From a virus, in IMG/VR virus record IMGVR_UViG_3300038825_000970, positions 1 to 22,911 of that record: 22,911 nucleotides of DNA; one strand, written 5' to 3'. The notes under the pieces were generated by a model. It searched no databases. It was not told the origin of the DNA and saw nothing but the letters and a program-made list of their open reading frames with translations. How positions within the stretch are numbered: position 1 is the first letter of the stretch; every line of letters begins with the position of its first letter. The translations under genes were made by a program, and so were the position numbers. Shown piece by piece: positions 8,162-14,948 of the stretch.

Positions 8162-9028
8162 ATGGCCTTCGGAACACTCAAAGTCGATCAAATCACGACC
8201 AGCACCAAAACGGTGACAGTCGATGATTTAACTGAGAGCGCCCTTCCGCTAGCAGGCGGAACAATCTCAGGGAACCTTACGGTCAGCGGCAACCTGACGG
8301 TTGATGGCACGACCACAACGGTCAACAGCTCGACTTTGAGTGTTGACGACAAGAACATTGAGATTGGCAGCGTTGCCACCCCTTCAGACACGACCGCAGA
8401 CGGCGGCGGCATCACCCTCAAAGGTGCTACTGACAAAACGCTTACCTGGGTCAACTCAACCGATTGCTGGACGTTCAACCAGTCGCTGGATTTAACGGCA
8501 GGCTCAGCATCAGCCCCGGCGTTGATTTTTAACGGTGACGTAAACACCGGAATCTTTCAGTCGGCTGCTGATGAACTTGCGATCGCAACAGGTGGCACTG
8601 AGCGTTTCAAGGTCACGTCAAACGGCGGCATTCACTTCAATAATGCCGAACTGATTGAAAAGGCCAACGTCACGGCTGGCAAGCTGAGCGATAACACGGA
8701 TATTGACCTTGCCGATGGCATGGTTCATTTGTTCACGACAGCTGAAACAACGACCAGCACGCCGAACATCAGGGTTGATTCTTCAACATCTTTGAACTCG
8801 GTGATGGCAGTTGGTGAAGCTATTTCTGTCAGCATTATTGTCACGGCTGCTGCGGCGGGTTACTCAGCACAACTCACGATTGATGGCGCAGCAGTGACTG
8901 AGAATTGGATCGGCGGATCAGCTCCAAGTGAAGGCGGGTCGAGCGGGGTTGATATTTACACCTACACAATTATCAAGACGGCATCGGCAACCTTTACTGT
9001 CGTCGCCAATCTTTCTAAAACTAGCTGA
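8162..9028 (+). CDS. Fibre-like structural protein sharing a module with the preceding fibre
   Basis: 288 aa. It begins with 'MAFGTLKVDQITTSTKTVTV', a head found in cyanophage fibre-like proteins. Residues 31-110 hold 'GGTISGNLTVSGNLTVDGTT' and 'DKNIEIGSVATPSDTTADGG', the module shared with the preceding gene. Then comes 'APALIFNGDVNTGIFQSAAD' and 'GGTERFKVTSNGGIHF', a beta-helix style found in phage tail spikes. Residues about 165-288 form a separate beta-sandwich-like domain with Ser/Thr and Val/Ile alternation ('HLFTTAETTTSTPNIRV', 'FTVVANLSKTS'). It starts three bases after the previous stop. It could be a second fibre or a shaft segment assembled with the first. Confidence 0.78.
   Translation: MAFGTLKVDQITTSTKTVTVDDLTESALPLAGGTISGNLTVSGNLTVDGTTTTVNSSTLSVDDKNIEIGSVATPSDTTADGGGITLKGATDKTLTWVNSTDCWTFNQSLDLTAGSASAPALIFNGDVNTGIFQSAADELAIATGGTERFKVTSNGGIHFNNAELIEKANVTAGKLSDNTDIDLADGMVHLFTTAETTTSTPNIRVDSSTSLNSVMAVGEAISVSIIVTAAAAGYSAQLTIDGAAVTENWIGGSAPSEGGSSGVDIYTYTIIKTASATFTVVANLSKTS
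8289..8473 (+). repeat. Duplicated fibre module, copy 2
   Basis: Second copy of the 62-residue module, in the 288-aa protein at about residues 43-104: 'GNLTVDGTTTTVNSSTLSVD', 'DKNIEIGSVATPSD', 'ADGGGITLKGATD', 'STDCWTF'. A short extra 'GNLTV' unit immediately upstream suggests a small tandem expansion. Confidence 0.85.
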
Positions 9029-9038
9029 GGTCTGACTC

Positions 9039-9971
9039 ATGCTTAGGGAGTTTTTCAAAAAGGAAAGGCCGCTTCTTGGGATGGCTGGCTTTGGCGGCGG
9101 CATCGCTAGCAGGCTTGTTGGTGGTGTCGCTGGAAGCGTGTCTGGGGGCAATGTTGACGGATTAGAACCTGGCAACGGCTACAAATATCACACGTTCACT
9201 TCGCCGGGGACGTTGGTGGTTGTTGGCGATTTCACCATGGAAGTTCTCATGGTTGCCGGTGGCGGTACTGGTGGATCTGATGGCGGCGCAGGGGGAACTG
9301 GCGGTGGCGGCGGCGGTGGATTGTTGTTTGGCTCGCTTGATCTAACAACCGGGTCTTATCCGATCAATGTTGGTGCTACGACGGCAGACACTGCAGGCAC
9401 TCAAGGCAATCCCACAACAGGTTTCGGCGCTACTGCCAATGGCGGTGGATATGGCGGAGAGGTCGAAGGAGATGGAAACGATGGGGGTTCAGGCGGCGGT
9501 GGATCTGCCGGTGGTTCTGTTGGAGCCGGTGGGGATCCAACTCAAAACCCTCAGCCGTTGCCGTATGGAACGCTGACAGGATTTGGCGGTGCTGGCTCTT
9601 CTGGAATTAGTCCACCGGCCAGGATCGGTGGTGGCGGTGGTGGCGCAGGTGGTGATGCACCACCGCAGCCTGGGACTGCAGTCCCCAGTGGTCCTGGCAA
9701 GCAATATCCAAACTTCACGGGACCACTTATTGGGGTTCCCGCGCTAGCGCCGCTTAGTGGATATTACGCCGGTGGCGGCGGTGGCGGCAGAACTGGCTTA
9801 GGCAGCCCTGACGGGTCTGGCGGAGCTGGCAGCCCCGATACCAGTACAAATGGTTCAGATGGTGTGACAAATAGCGGCGGCGGTGGTGGCGGCGCTTCCA
9901 GGTATCCAAGCAATGGCACACACGGTGGAACTGGCGCCTCCGGCATCGTTGTTGTGCGTTATGCGGTGTAA
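9039..9971 (+). CDS. Glycine-rich tail adhesin-like protein
   Basis: 310 aa. A short head (residues 1-40) is followed by 'YKYHTFTSPGTLVVVGDFTM' and 'VLMVAGGGTGG', a beta domain that in many phage proteins precedes a glycine-rich receptor-binding region. The rest contains many poly-Gly runs (GGGGGGG, GGGGGGAGG) alternating with Thr/Asn/Ser/Pro loops, and the C-terminus is 'GTGASGIVVVRYAV', an ending recurrent in marine phage glycine-rich proteins. By analogy with T-even gp38-type adhesins, Gly runs may pack as a polyglycine-II lattice displaying variable loops. The gene ends the tail block; the oxygenases follow. Confidence 0.78.
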   Translation: MLREFFKKERPLLGMAGFGGGIASRLVGGVAGSVSGGNVDGLEPGNGYKYHTFTSPGTLVVVGDFTMEVLMVAGGGTGGSDGGAGGTGGGGGGGLLFGSLDLTTGSYPINVGATTADTAGTQGNPTTGFGATANGGGYGGEVEGDGNDGGSGGGGSAGGSVGAGGDPTQNPQPLPYGTLTGFGGAGSSGISPPARIGGGGGGAGGDAPPQPGTAVPSGPGKQYPNFTGPLIGVPALAPLSGYYAGGGGGGRTGLGSPDGSGGAGSPDTSTNGSDGVTNSGGGGGGASRYPSNGTHGGTGASGIVVVRYAV

Positions 9972-9997
9972 TTCTGGGAAGGATTGCACGCTTGGCA

Positions 9998-10003
9998 TAC
10001 AAT
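9998..10003 (+). promoter_or_regulatory. Possible -10 box before the oxygenase genes
   Basis: TACAAT (five of six to TATAAT) lies in the only noncoding gap in this part of the + strand (9972-10026), 23 bases before the oxygenase ATG at 10027. No good -35 hexamer is found 16-18 bases upstream, so it would have to be a -10-dependent or activator-dependent promoter. It suggests the oxygenase pair may be transcribed apart from the tail operon. Confidence 0.3.
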
Positions 10004-10026
10004 AGGGCTGAATAAGTTATTCCTAC

Positions 10027-10647
10027 ATGGCATTTCAGTCGGTCTGGTACTTTAGCGACCTGCCTGAAGAGATAGTCAGCATCATCGAGAAAGATCTGTC
10101 TAAAAGTTTTGGTGACAAGATGGCAGATTCAAAGCTTTATGGAGATGCGCTGAACAAAGAGAAGCGTGACTCGCAAAACGCATGGATCCCTACAACACAT
10201 TGGGTCAGCGGGTTTTTGTGGCATTACATCCAACGCGCAAACCGTGAAAACTTCCTATATGACCTGAGGTGTATCGACGGCGAATCGATTCAATACACTC
10301 GTTATGGAGAAGGGCAATTTTATGGATGGCACAACGACGCAGGGCTTGCCAATCAATACAAGCCGGTCTCTATTGGAAACCGCGTCGGAGGGCTTGGGCA
10401 AGACTTTTTGAATGAAAGCATTGAGATGGTCAGAAAGCTTTCGTTTGTGGTTCAGTTGTCTGACGCAGAGGATTATGAGGGCGGAAACCTGCAGCTGCTA
10501 GACGAGGCTGGTAAAGCGTATATTGCACCAAGAAAACGTGGCACTGTGATCTTGTTTGATTCAAGAACGCAACATCGCGTGCAGAAGGTCAAGAAAGGCG
10601 TCCGCAAATCGCTTGTGGGCTGGACTGTGGGACCGCGCTGGAAGTGA
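10027..10647 (+). CDS. 2OG-Fe(II) oxygenase, PKHD/PiuC-like hydroxylase
   Basis: 206 aa. The double-stranded beta-helix fold of 2-oxoglutarate/Fe(II) dioxygenases is indicated by the iron triad H102-x-D104 ('YGWHNDAG') and H183 ('TQHRVQKV'), with R193 ('GVRKSLVGW') as the likely 2-oxoglutarate ligand. The segments 'LSFVVQLSDAEDYEGGNLQL' and 'PRKRGTVILFDSR' are typical of this group. Such enzymes hydroxylate protein side chains or small molecules using O2. Many marine cyanophages carry them and the substrate is unknown. It directly follows the fibre/adhesin genes and overlaps the next oxygenase-like gene, so modification of a virion protein is one possibility (inference). Confidence 0.92.
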   Translation: MAFQSVWYFSDLPEEIVSIIEKDLSKSFGDKMADSKLYGDALNKEKRDSQNAWIPTTHWVSGFLWHYIQRANRENFLYDLRCIDGESIQYTRYGEGQFYGWHNDAGLANQYKPVSIGNRVGGLGQDFLNESIEMVRKLSFVVQLSDAEDYEGGNLQLLDEAGKAYIAPRKRGTVILFDSRTQHRVQKVKKGVRKSLVGWTVGPRWK

Positions 10648-10649
10648 AC

Positions 10650-11279
10650 ATGCAGAAACTACCGGCATCAACACAAAACCGGAACTTTGAAAGAGACGGC
10701 TTTTTGTTAGCAAGAGGGCTCTGGGACCCAGCGGAGCTAAAGGATTCGATCCCTGAAAAATCAGGCCAATACAACTACGGGGACGGGAAGTCTAAAAACT
10801 TCACTTTCAACCCTGAAGAGAACCAAGTCAACGGTTCGGCGTCACGCTATTGGCACCCCAAATACCGCCAGATCCACACCGGAATCAGGCAGGAGATTGA
10901 GAAGCGCATCGGGCGCAAACTTTTCAACACTTACTACTACGACCGCTTTTATTTTCCAGGTCAAGAACTTGCAAAGCATGTAGACCGTGATGCGTGTGAA
11001 ATATCAGTCACTGTTCATGTCAGCACTAATTTGAAAGGGGCTGATGCTGATTGGCCGATTTGCATTGAATCGCCTGACGGGCGAGAGCATAAGGTCTCAC
11101 TCAAGCCTGGGGATGGCTTGATTTACAAGGGTTGCCATCAAAATCACTGGCGCGAAAAAATGCCAGGGCCAACGGGCTGGCGTGCCTTTGGGCGTCGTCT
11201 CTATTATCACCAGATCTTTTTTCACTATTGCTTACAAGACGGCTACCGGGCACATTGCGCCTGGGATCGCGCCCGATAG
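10650..11279 (+). CDS. Second 2OG-Fe(II) oxygenase-like protein
   Basis: 209 aa from ATG 10650; a GTG at 10644 overlapping the previous stop (GTGA) would add two residues. With the GTG numbering, H112-x-D114 ('KHVDRDACEISVTVHVS') gives the first two iron ligands and H168 ('GCHQNHWREKMPG') the third; 'KPGDGLIYKG' precedes it as in prolyl-hydroxylase-like folds. The C-terminus 'LYYHQIFFHYCLQDG' then 'RAHCAWDRA' is a style I associate with T4-like cyanophage oxygenases. The N-terminus 'FERDGFLLARGLWDP' resembles the entry of phytanoyl-hydroxylase-like proteins. Product and substrate unknown. Likely co-transcribed with the first oxygenase. Confidence 0.85.
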   Translation: MQKLPASTQNRNFERDGFLLARGLWDPAELKDSIPEKSGQYNYGDGKSKNFTFNPEENQVNGSASRYWHPKYRQIHTGIRQEIEKRIGRKLFNTYYYDRFYFPGQELAKHVDRDACEISVTVHVSTNLKGADADWPICIESPDGREHKVSLKPGDGLIYKGCHQNHWREKMPGPTGWRAFGRRLYYHQIFFHYCLQDGYRAHCAWDRAR

Positions 11280-11309
11280 GGTTAGGGCTTGAGCCTAAGC
11301 ACTGGCCTA

Positions 11310-11501
11310 ATGCAACGACCTGATCCGATGATTGCCTCCAAGCCGGGGGCGTCTGATGTGCAAGCAATGGCCGCAAGAGCCATGTGGCTGGAGGAGTTGT
11401 TCTTCCTTGATGGCCGTGACATGGTGAGCCACCCGCAACATGGTCTTTTTACTGGATTGGCTCTTAAATATCAGAGCTTGGAGTCAACTGACGGTTACTG
11501 A
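11310..11501 (+). CDS. Small helical protein, unknown
   Basis: 63 aa from ATG 11310; a TTG at 11289 in the same frame would add seven residues. The central segment 'SDVQAMAARAMWLEELFFLD' is a clear amphipathic helix, followed by 'HGLFTGLALKYQS'. The TGA overlaps the next ATG (TGATG at 11499-11503), so the two small genes look coupled. No known domain is recognised. Coding status is supported by codon pattern, tight packing and its fit between the oxygenase stop and the next start. Confidence 0.65.
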   Translation: MQRPDPMIASKPGASDVQAMAARAMWLEELFFLDGRDMVSHPQHGLFTGLALKYQSLESTDGY

Positions 11502-11626
11502 TGGCGAAGTCATTGAATGGGCAGAATTTTGTCCCTAGTAAGCCAAAGCGCACAAAACAGGGGAATGGAACACATTCAAAGCCGTCACATGGCCGCAAGA
11601 AGTATCGTGGACAGGGAAAACGTTAA
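11501..11626 (+). CDS. Very basic 41-aa protein
   Basis: 41 aa, coupled to the previous gene by TGATG. About a third of its residues are Lys, Arg or His: 'MAKSLNGQNFVPSKPKRTKQ' followed by 'HSKPSHGRKKYRGQGKR'. Proteins of similar size, charge and a 'RKKYRGQG'-like ending occur in cyanophage genomes as far as I recall, with no known role. A nucleic-acid-binding or ribosome-directed peptide is plausible from charge alone. It is too short for ordinary length cut-offs. Confidence 0.7.
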   Translation: MAKSLNGQNFVPSKPKRTKQGNGTHSKPSHGRKKYRGQGKR

Positions 11627-11637
11627 TCCTCTTTCCA

Positions 11638-12000
11638 ATGATCAAAACTCTCATTGCGAGTGGTGTCGCCGTTTCAGCAGCTGCGCTGGCATCTCCTGCT
11701 CTCGCAGACGTTTATGTGAACCCTGAGTTCAACGGTGGTTCCTACGGCGACGACTATCTGGGTGGGACGCTCAACCTTGACGTGGGCTATGAAACCTCTG
11801 CAGGTGCTTACTCCTTTTATATCCAGGGAGGGCCTGCGCTTGTCATGCCAAACGGCGCTGACAACGAAGTTGAGTTTGCTGGCAAGTTCGGTGGTTCTGT
11901 CGCTGTCAGCGAAAAAGCCTCTGTTTATGGAGAGCTGAGCGGCATGACTGGCGATGAGCTGTCTATTGGCTCAAAGCTTGGCATTAAGTACAGTTTCTGA
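11638..12000 (+). CDS. Exported beta-rich outer-membrane-type protein
   Basis: 120 aa. A classic Sec signal peptide covers residues 1-23 ('MIKTLIASGVAVSAAALASPALA'-like, written here in two parts: 'MIKTLIASGVAVSAA' + 'ALASPALA') with cleavage before 'DVYVNPEFNGG'. The mature ~97 residues alternate in beta-strand fashion ('GGTLNLDVGYETS', 'YSFYIQGGPALVM', 'SVYGELSGM', 'SIGSKLGIKYSF') and end in Phe, the usual beta-signal for BAM-dependent insertion. Six or so strands could form a small barrel or part of one. This looks like a phage copy of a host porin-like protein. It is followed by a strong terminator. Surface alteration, such as blocking superinfection, is inference. Confidence 0.78.
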   Translation: MIKTLIASGVAVSAAALASPALADVYVNPEFNGGSYGDDYLGGTLNLDVGYETSAGAYSFYIQGGPALVMPNGADNEVEFAGKFGGSVAVSEKASVYGELSGMTGDELSIGSKLGIKYSF

Positions 12001-12029
12001 TTAAGCTAAAGCTGCAGAGACGCACATAT

Positions 12030-12064
12030 CCCTTCCTGGTCTCACACAGCAGGAGGGGTTTTTT
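12030..12064 (+). terminator. Rho-independent terminator
   Basis: CCCTTCCTG (12030-12038) pairs over nine positions with CAGGAGGGG (12050-12058), with one G-T wobble, around an 11-base loop and is followed by six T (12059-12064). It lies 30 bases after the outer-membrane-type protein stop and ends just before the small membrane protein at 12071, so that gene probably depends on read-through or its own promoter. Confidence 0.9.
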
Positions 12065-12070
12065 CTTGCC

Positions 12071-12301
12071 ATGCAAAAGCTTTTTAATGTGATGTCTGTT
12101 TCCGCTTTCTTTATGAGCGGGGCATTGGTTGGTGGGTCGGTGATGCTTTACACCCGGATCCCCTCGCTGACGAAGTATTACATGAGCGAGCTAACGCTAG
12201 AAATGACCAAGCTGGTCACAAACATGATGCCAGCTCAGCTTGATCAAGCGATGCCGGAACTGCCGACAAAGACTGGCCTGCCGATCAAATCACCATTTTG
12301 A
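12071..12301 (+). CDS. Small single-pass membrane protein
   Basis: 76 aa. One hydrophobic segment ('VMSVSAFFMSGALVGGSVML', about residues 7-27) follows a short 'MQKLFN' start, then an amphipathic helix with many Met and Leu and a Pro/Lys-rich tail. This type of small membrane protein is frequent in cyanophages near structural genes. The role is unknown; a lysis helper or virion membrane component are both possible. It overlaps the next, convergent gene by 17 bases at the 3' ends. Confidence 0.72.
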   Translation: MQKLFNVMSVSAFFMSGALVGGSVMLYTRIPSLTKYYMSELTLEMTKLVTNMMPAQLDQAMPELPTKTGLPIKSPF

Positions 12302-12602
12302 CGTTGGCGGTTGGATCCTCGTCATGAGCTTCTGGTCCGAAACCTTCCGCCTTGATCCGTTCAGCAAAGTTCGTTTCTGGCGCGGGTGCTTCTGGTTCCT
12401 GGTCAAACGACGCTAGCCATTCGCGCAGATTGTCACCAGTTGGTGTGCCTTTCGGCCATTTCACAAATTTGAGAATAGCCTTGTGGTCGGTGAACAGCCT
12501 TGCTGTCTTGCCAGACATTACGGTGTAAACAATGGGCGGGCCCTCTCGTCTGCGGTTGCGCTCAATCCAGAGCTGACCTGCTGTAAACCGTTCTGATTTC
12601 AT
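12285..12602 (-). CDS. Hypothetical protein, divergent from the Pro-rich gene
   Basis: 105 aa from ATG at 12602-12600. The frame stays open 34 codons further upstream, but those lie opposite the divergent gene and look like a shadow. Visible parts: 'AGQLWIERNRRREGPPIVYT', 'TDHKAILKFVKWPKGTPTGD', an acidic Pro/Ala-rich linker, then 'FAERIKAEGFGPEAHDEDPT'. No signal peptide or membrane segment. It could bind nucleic acid through the basic first half. The start codon shares bases with the divergent start at 12601. I do not recognise the family. Confidence 0.6.
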   Translation of the reverse strand: MKSERFTAGQLWIERNRRREGPPIVYTVMSGKTARLFTDHKAILKFVKWPKGTPTGDNLREWLASFDQEPEAPAPETNFAERIKAEGFGPEAHDEDPTANVKMVI

Positions 12603-13359
12603 GCCAGAGATTCCTGAGATTGGGGTGCAGTCTGTATCCGTTCCAGAGATTCCTGCATGGCGTTCAATGCCACCACAGAGTATTCCAAATGCCCCGCCCA
12701 TCACGCTTCAGCTTGGCTTTCCAGTCGCGGATATTCCGGGCTGCGTGGAGACTCGAAACACGCAAGCCGGAAATGAAGACGCTTACACCGATGACCCACG
12801 CGGCAACTTGGTTGTCTGTGATGGCACGATGCCTTCATATAAGCCGCTGGATTTTACGCCCGGCACTCTGACGTATGAAAGAGCAAAACCGCCAGCGATT
12901 GATCCAGACGTAAAAAAACCGGCTGGTGCATCAAACCAACCGGACAGTGTCTCTTCCCCGCCGAGTCCCGATCTCGACGTTTCAAACGTAGCCACGGAGT
13001 TGCCATGTCCTCCACCTGACGCAATTCCTTTAGGTGCGAAGAACAAAGCGCAAACTGCCGTCATTATTGGTTACGAAAGGATCAATGGCAAATGTGAGGC
13101 GATCTATGAGCCGCTGGACGTACCAACGATCGTCGGCAATTATCTGCCTGGTGCACCTGTTGTGGCAACGACGGCCACGATTGCCGCAGTGGCGACTACG
13201 GCGGCCATCTTCGCAAAACCGTTAGGCGACTTTCTGCTTAAAGCCGTCAAGCCAACGGTCAAAAAAGCAATTAAGAAGATCAAGGAGAAGTTGGGGCGGA
13301 AGGTTGCTGTTGAGTCTGCTTGGCAGCGCCGGAAGAATCAGCGGGCTTTGCGTAAGTGA
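12601..13359 (+). CDS. Pro-rich membrane protein with basic tail, cyanophage structural type
   Basis: 252 aa. Residues 1-140 are Pro-rich, with 'GCVETRNTQAGNEDAYTDDP', 'GNLVVCDGTMPSYKPLDFTP' and five Cys in all. Residues about 165-185 continue in beta style, residues 186-206 form a hydrophobic Ala/Thr segment ('VVATTATIAAVATTAAIFA'), and residues 214-252 are very basic ('KKAIKKIKEKLGRK', 'QRRKNQRALRK'). I associate this build with virion-structural-annotated proteins of T4-like cyanophages. The topology suggests Cys/Pro-rich part on one membrane face and a DNA- or lipid-binding tail on the other. No Shine-Dalgarno is seen at 12601. Its last 80 bases overlap the convergent gene. Confidence 0.75.
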   Translation: MPEIPEIGVQSVSVPEIPAWRSMPPQSIPNAPPITLQLGFPVADIPGCVETRNTQAGNEDAYTDDPRGNLVVCDGTMPSYKPLDFTPGTLTYERAKPPAIDPDVKKPAGASNQPDSVSSPPSPDLDVSNVATELPCPPPDAIPLGAKNKAQTAVIIGYERINGKCEAIYEPLDVPTIVGNYLPGAPVVATTATIAAVATTAAIFAKPLGDFLLKAVKPTVKKAIKKIKEKLGRKVAVESAWQRRKNQRALRK

Positions 13360-14011
13360 TGGAATGGATGTGGGGCGGGGTTACGCCGGGCGGATTGGTT
13401 AGGACAACGTCAGCACAGATTTTTGCGTAAGGCGAGTCAGGATGGAACATGATGCCTTTTTGCATTAGCTCGGCACAGTTCTTGAGTCTTGCAAGCTCGT
13501 AGTTGAGGCGTTTATCTGCAAGGGCAGCGTCTAAAAGTGCCACTTGTTTTTCGGCTGCTTTTTGACACGAACGGATGTGACTGCGATCTAGCGGGACTGA
13601 GATCGTGGCAGTGATTCCGCCATTGATTGAGAAATTTGTTTTTTGACCTGTGCGAACTGGTTTATAGAAAAGGACATTGCCCGGATTATCGGGCCTGCCA
13701 TCTGGGACGGGATTACCTTCCGGATCAAACGCGCCAACGAGATCGAGAGTGTCATAAACCGGCTCGCCATAATGCGATTCATATGGAGTCGCCCAGCTTG
13801 TAGTTGAGCTGACGAAGGGGTTGATGTTGAGCGTTGCGCCTTGGCAACTAATCCCCCCGCCGTATGTGTTTGTAAATTGGCGGCTTGGCACGACTTGCAC
13901 AGCCTGATTCGTCACACTTCCGGAGCTGTTGGCGACTGGTGCAGCGGTGCTTGAGACCTGTGCCTGTGCTGGGGCAGAAAGCAGCAAAAGCGTTGCAATG
14001 GCTCGCTTCAT
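13280..14011 (-). CDS. Exported protein A of the leftward operon
   Basis: 243 aa with a clean Sec signal: 'MKRAIATLLLLSAPAQA' then 'QVSS'. The mature part has a Ser/Thr/Val-rich region, 'NTYGGGISCQGATLNINPFV', 'NFSINGGITATISVPLDRSH' and a helix 'QVALLDAALADKRLNYELAR'. Four Cys (two close to 'SCQKAAEKQ' and 'LKNCAELM') could form periplasmic disulfides. The C-terminus is Pro/Gln-rich. It is last in the operon, joined to the upstream gene by ATGA. Secretion to the periplasm or outer surface is supported; function is unknown. Its signal peptide closely resembles that of the 163-aa protein two genes upstream. Confidence 0.78.
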   Translation of the reverse strand: MKRAIATLLLLSAPAQAQVSSTAAPVANSSGSVTNQAVQVVPSRQFTNTYGGGISCQGATLNINPFVSSTTSWATPYESHYGEPVYDTLDLVGAFDPEGNPVPDGRPDNPGNVLFYKPVRTGQKTNFSINGGITATISVPLDRSHIRSCQKAAEKQVALLDAALADKRLNYELARLKNCAELMQKGIMFHPDSPYAKICADVVLTNPPGVTPPHIHSITYAKPADSSGAAKQTQQQPSAPTSP

Positions 14012-14457
14012 TGGGTGAAGGTGCTTGTCGTCTCTGTCAAAGATTCAATGTCAGTTTCCCTGTTGATCAGGGTGTGATTAACAAGGCCAGGGCCTTGAAG
14101 CGTCTCGACAAATTGAAAGCTAGCGCCCTGATTCACGATGTTCCATGCTGGCTTGTCAGAAGGGTCAAGGCCAACCCAGCGGCTAGAAATGCCGTTGAGC
14201 GTGTTGGTTGTTGTGGTCAGAGCGCGTGGGGAGATCTCGCCATTTGCTGGCGCGATGTTTGTGCCGGAAACGCTCAGCTCATAGCCTGTGCGGTACTCAT
14301 AGGAGTTAATAACTTCATTTACCTTGGTCTTGGTTGTTGTCTTGCTAGACAAAACCCCCTGCTGAAAGTTCGGAACAACCGGAATCGATTTAGCCTCTGG
14401 AGCAGCAAGCGCAACAACGCAGAGAGCGCCCCAGGCGAGCCAAAGACCTGTCCACAT
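14008..14457 (-). CDS. Exported or membrane-anchored protein B of the leftward operon
   Basis: 149 aa from ATG 14457; a GTG at 14460 would add one residue. A hydrophobic start 'MWTGLWLAWGALCVVALAAP' acts as signal or anchor; cleavage after 'APEA' is possible. The mature chain is beta-rich and Thr/Asn-rich: 'VLSSKTTTKTKVNEVINSYE', 'YELSVSGTNIAP', 'ALTTTTNTLNGIS', 'TDIESLTETTSTFTQ'. Its ATG overlaps the upstream TGA (TGATG) and its TGA overlaps the downstream ATG (ATGA). No enzyme motif is visible. A shared extracellular structure with its operon partners is inference. Confidence 0.75.
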   Translation of the reverse strand: MWTGLWLAWGALCVVALAAPEAKSIPVVPNFQQGVLSSKTTTKTKVNEVINSYEYRTGYELSVSGTNIAPANGEISPRALTTTTNTLNGISSRWVGLDPSDKPAWNIVNQGASFQFVETLQGPGLVNHTLINRETDIESLTETTSTFTQ

Positions 14458-14948
14458 CACTTAATCGTCAACTCTTGGATGACTTGTCCGATTGCCTGAG
14501 TACCAGCACCACCAGCCGTGATCGTGAGTGCTCCGTCTGTGGCGATTGTGCCTCCAAGGCTGCCAGCCACACCACCTGAGGTTGTAGTGGTCGAACCAAG
14601 CATTGGGAGTGAGCCAACTACTCCGGAGGTGACGGTGGTTGCTGTTGGGGTTGCGTCTCCCTCAATAAATGATTCTGTAAGGCTAAAAGCGTCACCAGCA
14701 GTAGTGACGCTGTAATCGGCAGGAGTGTAACCAACAGCGGAACCGGCAGTAAGGGTGCCAAGACCACCAGCAGTGTCCAGAGTGACGTTATTGCCAGATA
14801 TTGAATACGTTGACGGAATCCGCGCTGCGACTGATCCGGCTCCATCGACAGACAGTGAAACGCTGGACTGGATTCTATGGGTGATGTCAGCCTGAGCTGG
14901 TAAAGCGGCTGTGATGGTGATGCCCAATACCAAAAGTGCGCGTTTCAT
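14457..14948 (-). CDS. Exported protein C of the leftward operon
   Basis: 163 aa. Signal peptide 'MKRALLVLGITITAALPAQA' with cleavage before 'DITHRIQSSVSLSVDGAGSV'. The rest is Gly/Thr/Ser/Ala-rich beta sequence with very few charged residues ('TLDTAGGLGTLTAGSAVGYT', 'TTTTSGGVAGSLGGTIATDG', 'GAGTQAIGQVIQELTIK'), the composition of a fibrous or repeat-built extracellular protein. The sole His/Arg cluster sits just after the cleavage site. Overlaps its upstream neighbour by ATGA. No family recognised with confidence; a resemblance in style to secreted fibre subunits was noted but not claimed. Confidence 0.77.
   Translation of the reverse strand: MKRALLVLGITITAALPAQADITHRIQSSVSLSVDGAGSVAARIPSTYSISGNNVTLDTAGGLGTLTAGSAVGYTPADYSVTTAGDAFSLTESFIEGDATPTATTVTSGVVGSLPMLGSTTTTSGGVAGSLGGTIATDGALTITAGGAGTQAIGQVIQELTIK

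Noticed and set aside
9489-10002. Pro-rich and Arg/His-rich frames opposite the glycine-rich gene
   Set aside because: Poly-Pro is the direct antisense of poly-Gly codons; a shadow.
13885-14499. 204-aa frame on the + strand inside the leftward exported operon
   Set aside because: Cys/Arg-rich with no domain, while both opposite frames have clean signal peptides and start-stop overlaps.
13280-14948. Resemblance of the exported proteins to a curli-type secretion set
   Set aside because: No CsgG, CsgF or curlin repeat signature could be seen; only general composition is shared.
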